Positions 54,702 to 62,927 are shown, numbered from the stretch's first letter. The stretch: 64,000 nt of DNA from WRAI01 sp031549605 (GCA_031549605.1 JAVBPM010000002.1:34345-98344), one strand, 5' to 3'. Notes: generated by a model not told the origin, from the letters alone. Numbers and translations are program-made.

Positions 54702-54910
54702 TATATATCTGCTCCTTCATCTACGAGTTTTTTGTATTTTTCATATGAGATAATTACGGTGTGCGGTCTACTGTTTTTATTGACAAGAACAGTTTTGTCT
54801 TCGGATACGACTTCTTCAAATATCTTTGAAGCCTGCCCACGTAGAAATTCAGTAATAGGATGAGGTTCCGGCAATTTGTTCTTGCCGGAACTCTTTTTTG
54901 TTTTAGGCAA
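54701..54910 (-). CDS. Orphan Phd/YefM-type antitoxin leading the hsd operon
   Basis: 69 residues from a TTG with GGAGGTGATTACGG upstream. After a basic, Pro-rich N-terminus, FLRGQASKIFEEVVSEDKTVLVNKNSRPHTVIISYEKYKKLVDEG is the Phd/YefM fold (short helix, beta-hairpin, VIISYEKYKKL helix). No toxin gene is adjacent; hsdM overlaps its stop instead. It probably binds the palindromic operator in front of it and autoregulates the restriction operon. Confidence 0.75.
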   Translation of the reverse strand: MPKTKKSSGKNKLPEPHPITEFLRGQASKIFEEVVSEDKTVLVNKNSRPHTVIISYEKYKKLVDEGADI

Positions 54911-54944
54911 CCGTAATCACCTCCAGTCTTTAAAAGTCAATCTT

Positions 54945-54992
54945 ATTGTAACATAAAGTAATTACTATTGTCAACATAATAGTAATTACTTT
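54945..54992 (-). promoter_or_regulatory. Promoter and palindromic operator of the phd-hsdMSR operon
   Basis: TTGACA (54969-54974), an 18-nt spacer, and TACAAT (54945-54950). Two perfect 15-bp inverted arms AAAGTAATTACTATT (54955-54969) and its complement (54978-54992) flank an 8-bp centre that contains the -35 box; each arm includes the palindrome AGTAATTACT. This is a good site for a dimeric repressor such as the Phd-like protein. Confidence 0.75.
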
Positions 54993-55000
54993 TTTAAGCC

Positions 55001-55034
55001 AAAAAATACGAGGAATCCGAAAATTCCTCGTATT
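55001..55034 (-). terminator. Terminator of tnpV
   Basis: Perfect 12-bp stem AATACGAGGAAT/ATTCCTCGTATT with a 6-nt loop, followed by T-rich DNA on the minus strand. Confidence 0.85.
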
Positions 55035-55043
55035 TATAGCTTT

Positions 55044-55397
55044 TTAATCGCAAATCAATTCATTTCGGATTACCTCGTCCGCACAACTTCGGATATTATT
55101 AGCCATTCCAACCCATGCTATCATATCATCGGCTTTAAGCTGTTCAGTCACGCCCTGATCTTTCATCATCTGATTGACAATTAGTTCTTTTCGCTCAAAA
55201 GCGGCAACATCAATCTCATACAGATGTTCAGACAGCTTGCAGGAAGTCAGCAGATTTGTGTAAAGAATCCGCTTATGCTTTTTCAAATAGTCAAGTCGCC
55301 GCTGCCCCCAAATACTAATATGATATTCCTTTTGCTCCGGCAAAACTAAATCCGGAATCAGATAATCGCCAACCTTGAAATATGTAATTTCGCTCAT
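55044..55397 (-). CDS. TnpV-like transposon protein
   Basis: 117 residues from the ATG after AGGAGAAGAAAAA. FKVGDYLIPDLVLPEQKE, WGQRRLDYLKKHKRILYTNLLTSCKLSEHLYEID, and MIAWVGMANNIRSCADEVIRNEL match the TnpV family carried by Tn4451/Tn4453-type elements. Its role is unproven; accessory functions in excision have been considered. It starts 22 nt after the truncated spoVT frame stops and would be cotranscribed from the spoVT promoter. Confidence 0.8.
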   Translation of the reverse strand: MSEITYFKVGDYLIPDLVLPEQKEYHISIWGQRRLDYLKKHKRILYTNLLTSCKLSEHLYEIDVAAFERKELIVNQMMKDQGVTEQLKADDMIAWVGMANNIRSCADEVIRNELICD

Positions 55398-55419
55398 TTT
55401 TTCTTCTCCTATTCTTTCA

Positions 55420-55599
55420 TCATGTATTAATCCCAACCCTGTCCGCCAGCTTCATCATCGCCATTATGTAAGCATCAATCTGTGTCAATGTTATCTGTAA
55501 TGGGTCACCCTCTCGAATCCTCATGGTGCGTCGGATTTCCTTTGGAATTACGACGCGGCCCAGGTCATCGATGCGGCGCACAATACCCGTCGCTTTCAC
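55420..55599 (-). pseudogene. spoVT: spoVT, 5' part (AbrB domain start) with an element-encoded tail
   Basis: A GTG at 55599 with GAGGAGGT upstream starts a 59-codon frame. Residues 1-31 are the classic SpoVT/AbrB start (KATGIVRRIDDLGRVVIPKE, then IRRTMRIREG). At Asp32 the frame crosses into the element and ends after 28 foreign, rather hydrophobic residues. Only the first half of the swapped-hairpin DNA-binding domain remains, so it should not work as a normal regulator. This piece plus 40792-41241 makes an intact 180-residue SpoVT upon excision. Confidence 0.9.
55482..55514. other. Right attachment site (att) of the element in spoVT
   Basis: The arm GTGTCAATGTTATC (55482-55495) is the exact inverted copy of the left arm. 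The core GGGTC (55502-55506) is followed by host DNA ACCCTCTCG. The GA crossover (minus strand) is at 55506-55505, the first two bases of codon 32 of the truncated spoVT. The reconstituted host site contains the palindrome GGGTGACCC. Confidence 0.85.
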
Positions 55600-55637
55600 T
55601 AGACAACCTCCTCAATGCAATCAGTCTTGCCGACCTC

Positions 55638-55667
55638 TAGTATCCGTCAGTTTTGGCAGAATATTCA
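55638..55667 (-). promoter_or_regulatory. Sigma-G-type promoter of spoVT
   Basis: TGAATA (-35), a 17-nt spacer, and GATACTA (-10) on the minus strand match the sigma-F/sigma-G pattern (GHATR and CATnnTA) with one mismatch. SpoVT is a sigma-G-dependent forespore gene in Bacillus subtilis. The predicted leader to the ribosome site is about 20-25 nt. Confidence 0.65.
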
Positions 55668-55761
55668 GCTGTCGGAAGATGGTGAAATCTGGGAGGTAAT
55701 CGGTCTCTGGCGTTTGACTGCGGCGACAGTGATCAAATGTATGATTATTTGTTCATTCGGA

Positions 55762-55790
55762 TTGAACTATTTGCTCTTCTATTGTACAAT
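55762..55790 (+). promoter_or_regulatory. Promoter of the deoR-led operon
   Basis: TTGAAC, a 17-nt spacer, and TACAAT. The predicted leader is very short (about 14 nt), so transcription may begin just before the ribosome site GAGGTG. Confidence 0.6.
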
Positions 55791-55810
55791 TGCATAGCGA
55801 GGTGAGTAAC

Positions 55811-56581
55811 GTGAGAGAACGACACGCCCAACTTCAAAACTACATCCATTCCAAGGGCGAGGTGCGAACAGCCGAGCTATATGAGCTGTTTCCCGACGTC
55901 TCGCACATCACGGTGCGGCGCGACCTAATTCTCTTGGAGCGCAGCGGCTTGATTACGCGCGTTCACGGCGGTGCGCGGGTCAACACGGCTCAAAACCGTC
56001 AGACGCAGCCGGAGGATTTTTTCGCCGACCGTGTCAGCGTGATGTCGACAGAAAAGCGGCATATTGCCGTAGCGGCGCTGACCTTTGTAGAGGAGCGGCG
56101 CTCACTTTTCCTTGACTCAGGCACAACACTGATGGCCTTTGCCCAACAGTTGCCGGACAAAGACCTGTCGGTGCTGACCGCCGCACCCAACATCGCCATG
56201 ACCGTGTTGGCTCAAAAACCGGGCATTACCGTGATGCTGGCCGGCGGCACGGTCAACCCCAAAACGCTGTCCTGTTCCGGCTTTGGCAGTGCCGAGGCAC
56301 TGAAACTGATTAACATCGACATCGCGTTTATGAGCACATCGGCCTTTACGCCCGACAGCGGGTTTACCGTCGGTGATCCGTTTGAGTGCGAGCTAAAGCA
56401 CAGCATCGTGCAAAAAGCACAGCGTGTCATCATGCTCATGGACAGCAGCAAAAGCGGCAAGTCAATGCCCTATACCTTTGCCCGGGCACAGCACATTGAT
56501 ACGCTGATATCCACCCACCGCCTTGACAAGGCGACTGTTGAACACTTTGAATCCAAGGGCATACAAGTAATTCTTTGTTAG
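55811..56581 (+). CDS. DeoR-family transcriptional regulator
   Basis: 256 residues from the GTG at 55811, chosen because GCGAGGTGAG lies 5-8 nt upstream; a TTG at 55790 overlaps the -10 box. The helix-turn-helix is RTAELYELFPDVSHITVRRDLILLERSGLITRVHGGARV. The C-terminal sugar-phosphate sensor domain has LFLDSGTTLMAFAQQL, VMLAGGTVNPKTLSCSG, and FMSTSAFTPDSGFTVGDPFECELKHSIV. DeoR proteins usually repress catabolic operons until a phosphorylated sugar binds. It is 10 nt upstream of the E2 gene and probably controls the whole operon. Confidence 0.9.
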   Translation: MRERHAQLQNYIHSKGEVRTAELYELFPDVSHITVRRDLILLERSGLITRVHGGARVNTAQNRQTQPEDFFADRVSVMSTEKRHIAVAALTFVEERRSLFLDSGTTLMAFAQQLPDKDLSVLTAAPNIAMTVLAQKPGITVMLAGGTVNPKTLSCSGFGSAEALKLINIDIAFMSTSAFTPDSGFTVGDPFECELKHSIVQKAQRVIMLMDSSKSGKSMPYTFARAQHIDTLISTHRLDKATVEHFESKGIQVILC

Positions 56582-56591
56582 GAGGACTGAC

Positions 56592-57800
56592 ATGGCACAC
56601 ATTGTAACAATGCCGCAGATCGGCATATCCGAGGAAAGCGCCATTCTCGCCAAGTGGGCGGTCAAAACCGGCCAAACGGTGGCCGTCGGCGACGTGCTGT
56701 TCTCGCTGGAGACGGGCAAGTCGGCCTTTGACGTCGAGAGCGAGGCCGCCGGCGTCGTTCTCAAGCTGCTGGCCGACGAGGGCGACGAGGTGTTGATCCA
56801 GACACCCGTCTGCGTCATCGGTCAAGCGGGTGAAGCGCTGCCCGATTTGGGCGTGGCCGACAAGGCCGAACCGGCACCGGCCGCCAAGCAGGAGGTCACC
56901 GCACCCGCGGCCGCGATCGCTCCGGTCGCTTCAACGGCCAAGGCCGGCGCCACCGGCATCTCGCCGCGCGCGCGTCAGCTGGCCGAAACGGCCGGCGTCA
57001 ACGCCGCGCAAGCTACCGCCACCGGCCCCGAAGGACGCATCATCGAGCGCGATGTGCGCACGTTGATTGAGTCGGGCGCCGCGCCGACCACCGTTGCTAC
57101 GCCAACGGCGGCCGCCGCCGGTGACTACACCGATGTGCCGTTTACCACCATGCGTAAGATTATTGCCAAGAACATGATGGCATCGCTGTCCAACACAGCG
57201 CAGCTGACGCACACCGCGTCGTTTGACGCCACTCAGATTCTGGCCTACCGCAAGACGGCCAAAAGCGACCCCGTGCTGGGCGGCATTACGCTGGGCGACA
57301 TGATTCTGTACGCTGTCAGCCGCACGCTGAAAGACTTTCCGGCACTCAACGCCTGGCTGCAAAACGACAGCCTGCGTGTATTCAACGAGGTCAATCTGGC
57401 GGTCGCCGTTGACACCGATAAGGGCCTGCTGGTGCCGGTCATCTACAACGCCTCGCGCAAGTCGCTGCTGGAGATTTCCAACGAGCTGAAAGCGCTGGCG
57501 GTCGCCTGCCGTGACGGCAAGATCGCGCCCGAGCTGCTGACGGGCGGCAGCTTCACCGTGTCCAACCTCGGCGCTTTTGGCATCGAGAGCTTTACGCCCA
57601 TTCTCAACGCGCCGCAGACGGGTATTTTGGGCGTCAACACCATTACCCAGCGCGTGCGCGCCGAGGGCACCAGCTTCAGCGTCTATTCGAGCATGAGCCT
57701 GTCGCTGACCTACGACCACCGCGCGCTCGACGGCGCGCCGGCGTCCAAATTCCTGCAGACGCTGTGCAAAAACCTTGAGAATTTTTATACGTTACTATAA
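56592..57800 (+). CDS. Dihydrolipoamide acyltransferase (E2) of a 2-oxo acid dehydrogenase-type complex
   Basis: 402 residues from the ATG after TTAGGAGGACTGAC. One lipoyl domain (residues 1-80) has its lipoyl-lysine in ETGKSAFDVES (about residue 43). An Ala/Pro-rich linker leads to a peripheral subunit-binding domain (ISPRARQLAETAGVNAAQATATGPEGRIIERDV). The catalytic domain includes FTVSNLGAFGIESFTPI and the active-site histidine in TYDHRALDGAPASKFL. The acyl group it carries depends on E1, whose substrate is not clear here. Confidence 0.9.
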   Translation: MAHIVTMPQIGISEESAILAKWAVKTGQTVAVGDVLFSLETGKSAFDVESEAAGVVLKLLADEGDEVLIQTPVCVIGQAGEALPDLGVADKAEPAPAAKQEVTAPAAAIAPVASTAKAGATGISPRARQLAETAGVNAAQATATGPEGRIIERDVRTLIESGAAPTTVATPTAAAAGDYTDVPFTTMRKIIAKNMMASLSNTAQLTHTASFDATQILAYRKTAKSDPVLGGITLGDMILYAVSRTLKDFPALNAWLQNDSLRVFNEVNLAVAVDTDKGLLVPVIYNASRKSLLEISNELKALAVACRDGKIAPELLTGGSFTVSNLGAFGIESFTPILNAPQTGILGVNTITQRVRAEGTSFSVYSSMSLSLTYDHRALDGAPASKFLQTLCKNLENFYTLL

Positions 57801-57815
57801 TTAAGGAGTCGAGCC

Positions 57816-59171
57816 ATGTTTGATGTACTGATTTTGGGTGGCGGCCCGGCTGGCTACCATGCCGCGCAGCTGGCGGCCAAGGCGGGTCTTTCGACAGCCG
57901 TTTTTGAAAAAAACGCGCTGGGCGGTGTCTGCCTCAACGAAGGCTGCATTCCCTCCAAGGCGCTGCTGCACAGCGCCAAGCTGTTTGACTACGCCCGCGC
58001 CGACGGCGAAAAGTACGGTGTGAGCACCACCGGCGCGACGCTCGACTACCCCTACGCCGTGCGGCGCAAGGACAAGGTGGTTAAAAAGCTGGTGGCGGGC
58101 ATTGCGGCGGGTCTCAAGGCGGGCGGCGTCACCGTCGTGGCGCACGCGGCTACCATTACAGGCCGCACGGCCGTCGGCTTTGCCGTCGAGGCCGACGGGC
58201 AGACCTACGAGGGCAAAAAGCTGCTGATTTGTACCGGCTCGGAGCCGGTCGTGCCGCCCATTGACGGGCTGGCCGACGGACTGGCGTCCGGCTTTGTCAT
58301 GACCAACCGCGAGATTCTGGCGTTGACCGAGCCGCCCAAGCATCTGGTTGTCATCGGCGGCGGCGTGATTGGGCTGGAGATGGCCTCACTGATGAACTCG
58401 GCGCTGTGTCAGGTCACGGTCATTGAGATGCTGGACAAGATTGCCGGTCCGACCGACGCCGAGATTTCGACGTTGCTGCAAACGGCGTATGAGAAAAAGG
58501 GTGTTGTCTTTACTCTGTCGGCTAAGGTGACCGGCATTGGTACTAGCTCCGTCACCTTTGAGCAGAACGGCCAGACGCAGACGATTGACTGCGACAAGGT
58601 GCTGCTGTCCATCGGTCGCCGCGCCGTGACGGCGGGTATGGGCTTTGAAACCATCGGCCTACAGCTGGAGCGCGGCGCTTTGGCCACCGACCCACAACAA
58701 AAGACCAACGTGCCGGGCGTTTTCGCCGCCGGCGACGTCAACGGCAAGTCGATGCTGGCGCACACCGCCTACCGCGAGGCCGAGGTGGCCATCAACACCA
58801 TCTGCGGCGTCAAGGACACCATGACGTACAACGCCATCCCGTCGGTCATTTACACCAACCCCGAGGTGGCCGGCATCGGCGAGACGCTGGACACAGCTAA
58901 GCAGAAGGGGCTATCCGCGACCGAGACAAAGCTGCCCATGATGTACAGCGGCCGCTACATGGCCGAAAACGAGGGCGGCACCGGCATCTGCAAGCTGGTG
59001 TGGGACGGTAAGCGCCTGATTGGCGTGCATATGCTGGGCAACCCGGCCAGCGAAATCATCTCGACGGCGGCGGTCGTCATCTCGCGCGAAATATCGCTCG
59101 AGCAGTTCAAAAAGGTAGTCTTCCCGCATCCCTCGGTGGCAGAAATTCTGCACGACGGGCTGTTTCATTAA
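57816..59171 (+). CDS. lpdA: Dihydrolipoamide dehydrogenase (E3)
   Basis: 451 residues: FAD-binding LILGGGPAGYHAAQLAAKAG, redox disulfide GGVCLNEGCIPSKALLHSA, NAD-binding VVIGGGVIGLEMASLMN, FAD motif GVFAAGDVNGKSMLAHTAYREAEVA, and the C-terminal catalytic His in FPHPSVAEILHD. It reoxidises the lipoyl groups of the E2 encoded just upstream and passes electrons to NAD. AAGGAGTCGAGCC precedes the ATG. Confidence 0.95.
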   Translation: MFDVLILGGGPAGYHAAQLAAKAGLSTAVFEKNALGGVCLNEGCIPSKALLHSAKLFDYARADGEKYGVSTTGATLDYPYAVRRKDKVVKKLVAGIAAGLKAGGVTVVAHAATITGRTAVGFAVEADGQTYEGKKLLICTGSEPVVPPIDGLADGLASGFVMTNREILALTEPPKHLVVIGGGVIGLEMASLMNSALCQVTVIEMLDKIAGPTDAEISTLLQTAYEKKGVVFTLSAKVTGIGTSSVTFEQNGQTQTIDCDKVLLSIGRRAVTAGMGFETIGLQLERGALATDPQQKTNVPGVFAAGDVNGKSMLAHTAYREAEVAINTICGVKDTMTYNAIPSVIYTNPEVAGIGETLDTAKQKGLSATETKLPMMYSGRYMAENEGGTGICKLVWDGKRLIGVHMLGNPASEIISTAAVVISREISLEQFKKVVFPHPSVAEILHDGLFH

Positions 59172-59190
59172 CGTAGAGAGGTGACAAACA

Positions 59191-61665
59191 ATGCCGCAGA
59201 GTCAATATGTTGATCCGTCCAAGATGCGCGCGCCAGGCGTGCTGACCTTCTCCGACATCCAGCTCAACCAGTATGGCAAGACCTTTACCGAGTCAGTGGC
59301 CGAGGGCTACACCACGACCGATTTGCTGGGCATCTACCACGACATGCAGACCATTCGCGAGTTTGAGGGTATGCTCTACTCGGTACGCACGACCAAGCAG
59401 TACAACGGCGTGAACTACGTCTACACCGGTCCGGCGCACCTCTACTCGGGTCAGGAGGCCGCCGCCGTCGGCATGGCCTACTCGCTTGACATGGACGACG
59501 TGATTTTCGGCTCGCACCGCAGCCACGGCGAGGTGCTGGCCAAGGGCTTTGCCGCCATCAAGGCGCTGGACGAAAAAACGCTGTACCAAATTATGAAAGA
59601 CTTTCTCGGCGGCGCGACATTAGCGCCGGTCGAGGCCGCCAACAAGACGGGCAATGTCAAGGATCTGGCCGTCGACTTTTTGCTCTACGGCTTTATGGCC
59701 GAGCTGTTTGGCCGCAACAACGGCTTTACGCGCGGGCTGGGCAACTCGATGCACGTCTTCTTTACGCCGTTTGGCATCTACCCCAACAACGCCATCGTCG
59801 GCGGCTCGGCGGGTATCGCCACCGGCGCGGCGCTGTACAAGCGCGTCAACAACAAGCCGGGCATGGTCGTCTGCAACGTCGGCGACGCGTCGCTGGGCTG
59901 CGGTCCGGTGTGGGAGGCGCTTAACTTCGCCTCGCAGGATCAATTTACCAAGCTGTGGGACAAAGACCACAACGGCGGTCTGCCCATCATCTTCAACTTC
60001 TTCAACAACCACTATGGCATGGGTGGCCAGACCAGTGGCGAGACGATGGCCTACGACATTCTGGCGCGTGTCGGTGCCGGTATCAACCCCGACCAGATGC
60101 ACGCCGAGCGCATTGACGGCTACAACCCGTTTGCCGTCATCGACGCCTTTAAGCGCAAGCGCGAGATTCTGGCCAAGAACCGCGGTCCGGTGCTGCTGGA
60201 CACGGTCACCTACCGCTTTGTCGGCCACTCGGCCACCGACGCCTCGACCTACCGCACCAAGGAGGAAATCGAGGCGTGGCAGGCCGTCGACGCCATCAAG
60301 CAGTTTGCCGACGGCATGGTGACAAGCAAGCAGGCCAGCGAGACCGAGCTGCAGAGCGTGGCCGGTGAGATTACCGAGCGCATTACCAAAATTATGAAGC
60401 TGGCCATTGACGAGAGCGTCTCGCCGCGCATGGATTTGTTCAAAGAGCCGGACAGCATCCGGCAGTATATGTTCTCCAACCAGAAGAAACCGGTTATGGA
60501 GGATCGCAAGCCCGACGTCACGATTGCCAAAGAAAACAACAGCCGCTTGGAAAAGCTGGCAAGCAAGGTGCGCTCGACCGTCGACGACAACGGCAAGCCG
60601 GTGTCCAAGCTCAAACAGCTGTCGATGCGCGACGCGTTGTTTGAAGCCATCATCGACAAGTTCTACGAGGACCCGACGCTGATTGCCTTTGGCGAGGACA
60701 ACCGCGACTGGGGCGGCGCGTTTGGCGTTTACGGCGGCGTGACCGAGTCGGTTCCCTACCACCGCTTCTTCAACTCGCCCATTTCCGAGGGCACGATTGT
60801 CGCCGCCTCGGTTGGCTACGCGCTGTGCGGCGGTCGCGCCATTCCCGAGTTGATGTACTGCGACTTCCTGGGCCGCGCCGGTGACGAGGTCTTTAACCAG
60901 CTGTCCAAGTGGCAGGCCATGAGCGCCGGTGTGCTGACCATGCCGGTCGTGCTGCGCGTTTCGGTCGGTTCTAAGTACGGCGCCCAGCACGCGCAGGACT
61001 GGACGTCGCTGACAACGCACATCCCCGGCCTCAAGGTTGTCTACCCCGCCACACCCTATGACGCCAAGGGCTTGATGAACGCCGCGCTCAACGGCACCGA
61101 CCCGGTTGTTTTCTTTGAGTCGCAGAAGCTGTACGACATTGGCGAGCAGTTCCACGAGGGCGGCGTGCCGGTCGACTACTACGAAGTGCCCATCGGCGAA
61201 CCCGATGTCAAGCGCGTCGGCAACGACATCACCATCCTGACCGTTGGCGCATCGCTGTACAACGCGCTGGAGGCGGCCGACCGCCTGCAGGCCGAGCACA
61301 ACCTGTCGGCCGAGGTCATTGACGCGCGCAGTCTGGTGCCCTTCAACTATGAGAAGCTGATTGAATCGGTCAAAAAGACGGGCCGGTTGGTGCTGGTGTC
61401 CGACGCCTGTGAGCGCGGCGCGCACATCAACGACATTGCCCGCAACATCACCGAATTCTGCTTTGACTACCTCGACGCGCCGCCGGTGGTGGTGGCCGCG
61501 CCCAATATCATCTGCCCCTGCCCTGAGCTGGAGGAGTACTACTATCCGCAGGCCTTCTGGATTCTTGACGCCATCAACGAAAAAATCCTGCCGCTGGCCA
61601 ACTACACCGGCAAGATGAACTTTACCACGCTGGAAAAAATCCGCCGCGAAAAGCTGGGGGTGTAA
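59191..61665 (+). CDS. Thiamine-diphosphate dehydrogenase E1, alpha and beta fused in one chain
   Basis: 824 residues. Residues about 40-440 are E1-alpha: YSGQEAAAVGMAYSLDMDDVIFGSHRSHGEVLAKG, and the ThDP motif NVGDASLGCGPVWEALN..FNFFNNHYGMG (GD about residue 231). Residues about 476-824 are E1-beta: RDALFEAIIDKFYEDPTLIAFGEDN, EGTIVAASVGYALCGGRAIPELMYCDF, and LVPFNYEKLIESVKKTGRLVLVSD. Fusion of the two is uncommon but known. It resembles pyruvate, acetoin and branched-chain E1 enzymes; the neighbours suggest a sugar- or polyol-derived diketone or oxo acid. The order is E2-E3-E1. Confidence 0.9.
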   Translation: MPQSQYVDPSKMRAPGVLTFSDIQLNQYGKTFTESVAEGYTTTDLLGIYHDMQTIREFEGMLYSVRTTKQYNGVNYVYTGPAHLYSGQEAAAVGMAYSLDMDDVIFGSHRSHGEVLAKGFAAIKALDEKTLYQIMKDFLGGATLAPVEAANKTGNVKDLAVDFLLYGFMAELFGRNNGFTRGLGNSMHVFFTPFGIYPNNAIVGGSAGIATGAALYKRVNNKPGMVVCNVGDASLGCGPVWEALNFASQDQFTKLWDKDHNGGLPIIFNFFNNHYGMGGQTSGETMAYDILARVGAGINPDQMHAERIDGYNPFAVIDAFKRKREILAKNRGPVLLDTVTYRFVGHSATDASTYRTKEEIEAWQAVDAIKQFADGMVTSKQASETELQSVAGEITERITKIMKLAIDESVSPRMDLFKEPDSIRQYMFSNQKKPVMEDRKPDVTIAKENNSRLEKLASKVRSTVDDNGKPVSKLKQLSMRDALFEAIIDKFYEDPTLIAFGEDNRDWGGAFGVYGGVTESVPYHRFFNSPISEGTIVAASVGYALCGGRAIPELMYCDFLGRAGDEVFNQLSKWQAMSAGVLTMPVVLRVSVGSKYGAQHAQDWTSLTTHIPGLKVVYPATPYDAKGLMNAALNGTDPVVFFESQKLYDIGEQFHEGGVPVDYYEVPIGEPDVKRVGNDITILTVGASLYNALEAADRLQAEHNLSAEVIDARSLVPFNYEKLIESVKKTGRLVLVSDACERGAHINDIARNITEFCFDYLDAPPVVVAAPNIICPCPELEEYYYPQAFWILDAINEKILPLANYTGKMNFTTLEKIRREKLGV

Positions 61666-61667
61666 GC

Positions 61668-62927
61668 ATGAAGACCAAAGCCGTCCGACTTTACGGCAAA
61701 AACGACCTGCGACTGGTAGAATTTGCGCTGCCAACGCCGGGCGACGATGAGATTTTGGCTAAAATCGTATCCGACAGCCTGTGCATGTCGTCATACAAGG
61801 CAGCCTCGCAGGGCGCCGACCACAAACGCGTGCCCGACGACGTCGCGCACAACCCCATCATCATCGGCCACGAGTTCTGCGGCGAGCTGGTTCAGGTGGG
61901 CGCTAAGTGGCAGCACAAGTTCAAGGTGGGCGACAAATTTTCCATTCAACCGGCGCTGAACCAGCCGGAAAACGTCTACGCCGCGCCCGGCTACAGCTTT
62001 CCGCACATTGGCGGCGACGCCACCTATGTCATTATTCCCAACGCCGTGATGGAGCGCGACTGTCTGCTGGCCTACGAGGGCGAAGCCTTTTACATGGGCT
62101 CGCTGGCCGAGCCGATGTCGTGCATTGTCGGCGGGTTTCACGTCAACTACCACACCACCGCCGGTAGCTACACGCACGAGATGGGCATTGTGCCCGGCGG
62201 CAAAATGGCGCTGTTGGCCGGAGTCGGCCCGATGGGGCTGGGCGCGATTGACTACGCGCTGCACGCCGACGTGCGGCCCAGTCTGCTGGTGGTCACCGAC
62301 ATTGACGACGCGCGGCTGGCGCGTGCCGAAGCGCTTTACTCACCCGCCGACGCGGCGGCGTGCGGCGTGACGCTGCACTACGTCAACACAGCCAAGCAGC
62401 CCGACGCCGTCGCGTCGTTGATGGCGCTGTCGGGCGACACCGGCTACAACGACGTCTATGTCTACGCGCCGGTCGCGGCGGTGGTCGAGCAGGCGGGCGC
62501 CATTTTGGGCTACGACGGCTGCCTTAACTTCTTTGCCGGGCCGACCAACCCGGCGTTTGCCGCGCAGCTCAACTTCTACGACGTGCACTACAACGCCACG
62601 CACGTCGCGGGCAACAGCGGCGGCAACACCGACGACATGCGCGAGTCGCTGGCCATGATGGCCGCCGGTCGCCTTGACCCGTCGGCCATGATTACCCACA
62701 TCGGCGGGCTCGACGCCGTCATTGACACCACGCTCAACCTGCCGCACATCGCGGGCGGTAAAAAGCTGATTTACAACCACATCTCGCTGCCACTGACGGC
62801 TATCGCCGATATGGCGTCGTCCGACAACGCTACGCTCCAAGAGCTGGGGCGTTTGGCAGCGCAAAACAACGGTCTTTGGTCGCCGGCCTGCGAGCGCTAT
62901 CTGCTGGCCAACGCCAAGGCGATTTAG
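61668..62927 (+). CDS. Zinc-dependent medium-chain alcohol dehydrogenase, L-sorbose-1-phosphate reductase-like
   Basis: 419 residues. The catalytic zinc site is visible in SLCMSSYKAA and IIGHEFCGELVQVG; the nucleotide-binding loop is ALLAGVGPMGLGAIDYAL. It is longer than typical MDR enzymes and resembles SorE-type L-sorbose 1-phosphate reductases. It begins 2 nt after the E1 gene with GGGGGTGTAAGC as ribosome site. It likely oxidises or reduces a polyol/sugar phosphate in the same pathway as the SDR enzyme that follows. Confidence 0.8.
   Translation: MKTKAVRLYGKNDLRLVEFALPTPGDDEILAKIVSDSLCMSSYKAASQGADHKRVPDDVAHNPIIIGHEFCGELVQVGAKWQHKFKVGDKFSIQPALNQPENVYAAPGYSFPHIGGDATYVIIPNAVMERDCLLAYEGEAFYMGSLAEPMSCIVGGFHVNYHTTAGSYTHEMGIVPGGKMALLAGVGPMGLGAIDYALHADVRPSLLVVTDIDDARLARAEALYSPADAAACGVTLHYVNTAKQPDAVASLMALSGDTGYNDVYVYAPVAAVVEQAGAILGYDGCLNFFAGPTNPAFAAQLNFYDVHYNATHVAGNSGGNTDDMRESLAMMAAGRLDPSAMITHIGGLDAVIDTTLNLPHIAGGKKLIYNHISLPLTAIADMASSDNATLQELGRLAAQNNGLWSPACERYLLANAKAI

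Larger units (their letters stand above)
41240..55506. mobile_element. Integrative mobilizable element (Tn4451-like) inserted in spoVT, 14,265 bp
   Basis: It is bounded by core GGGTC copies at 41237-41241 and 55502-55506, with 14-bp inverted arms inside. Contents in order: recombinase, nucleoside phosphorylase, DUF4143 ATPase, two small mobilization-type genes, MobV relaxase and oriT, hsdR, hsdS, hsdM, an orphan Phd-type antitoxin, and TnpV. The DNA is visibly AT-richer than its flanks. TnpX-like recombinase, TnpV, Mob protein and a GA crossover all recall Tn4451. It has no conjugation pore genes, so transfer would need a helper. Confidence 0.9.

Noticed and set aside
59620..61734. Minus-strand open frame of 704 codons opposite the E1 gene
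   Set aside because: The same GC-bias effect. The plus strand encodes a complete fused E1 with all motifs.
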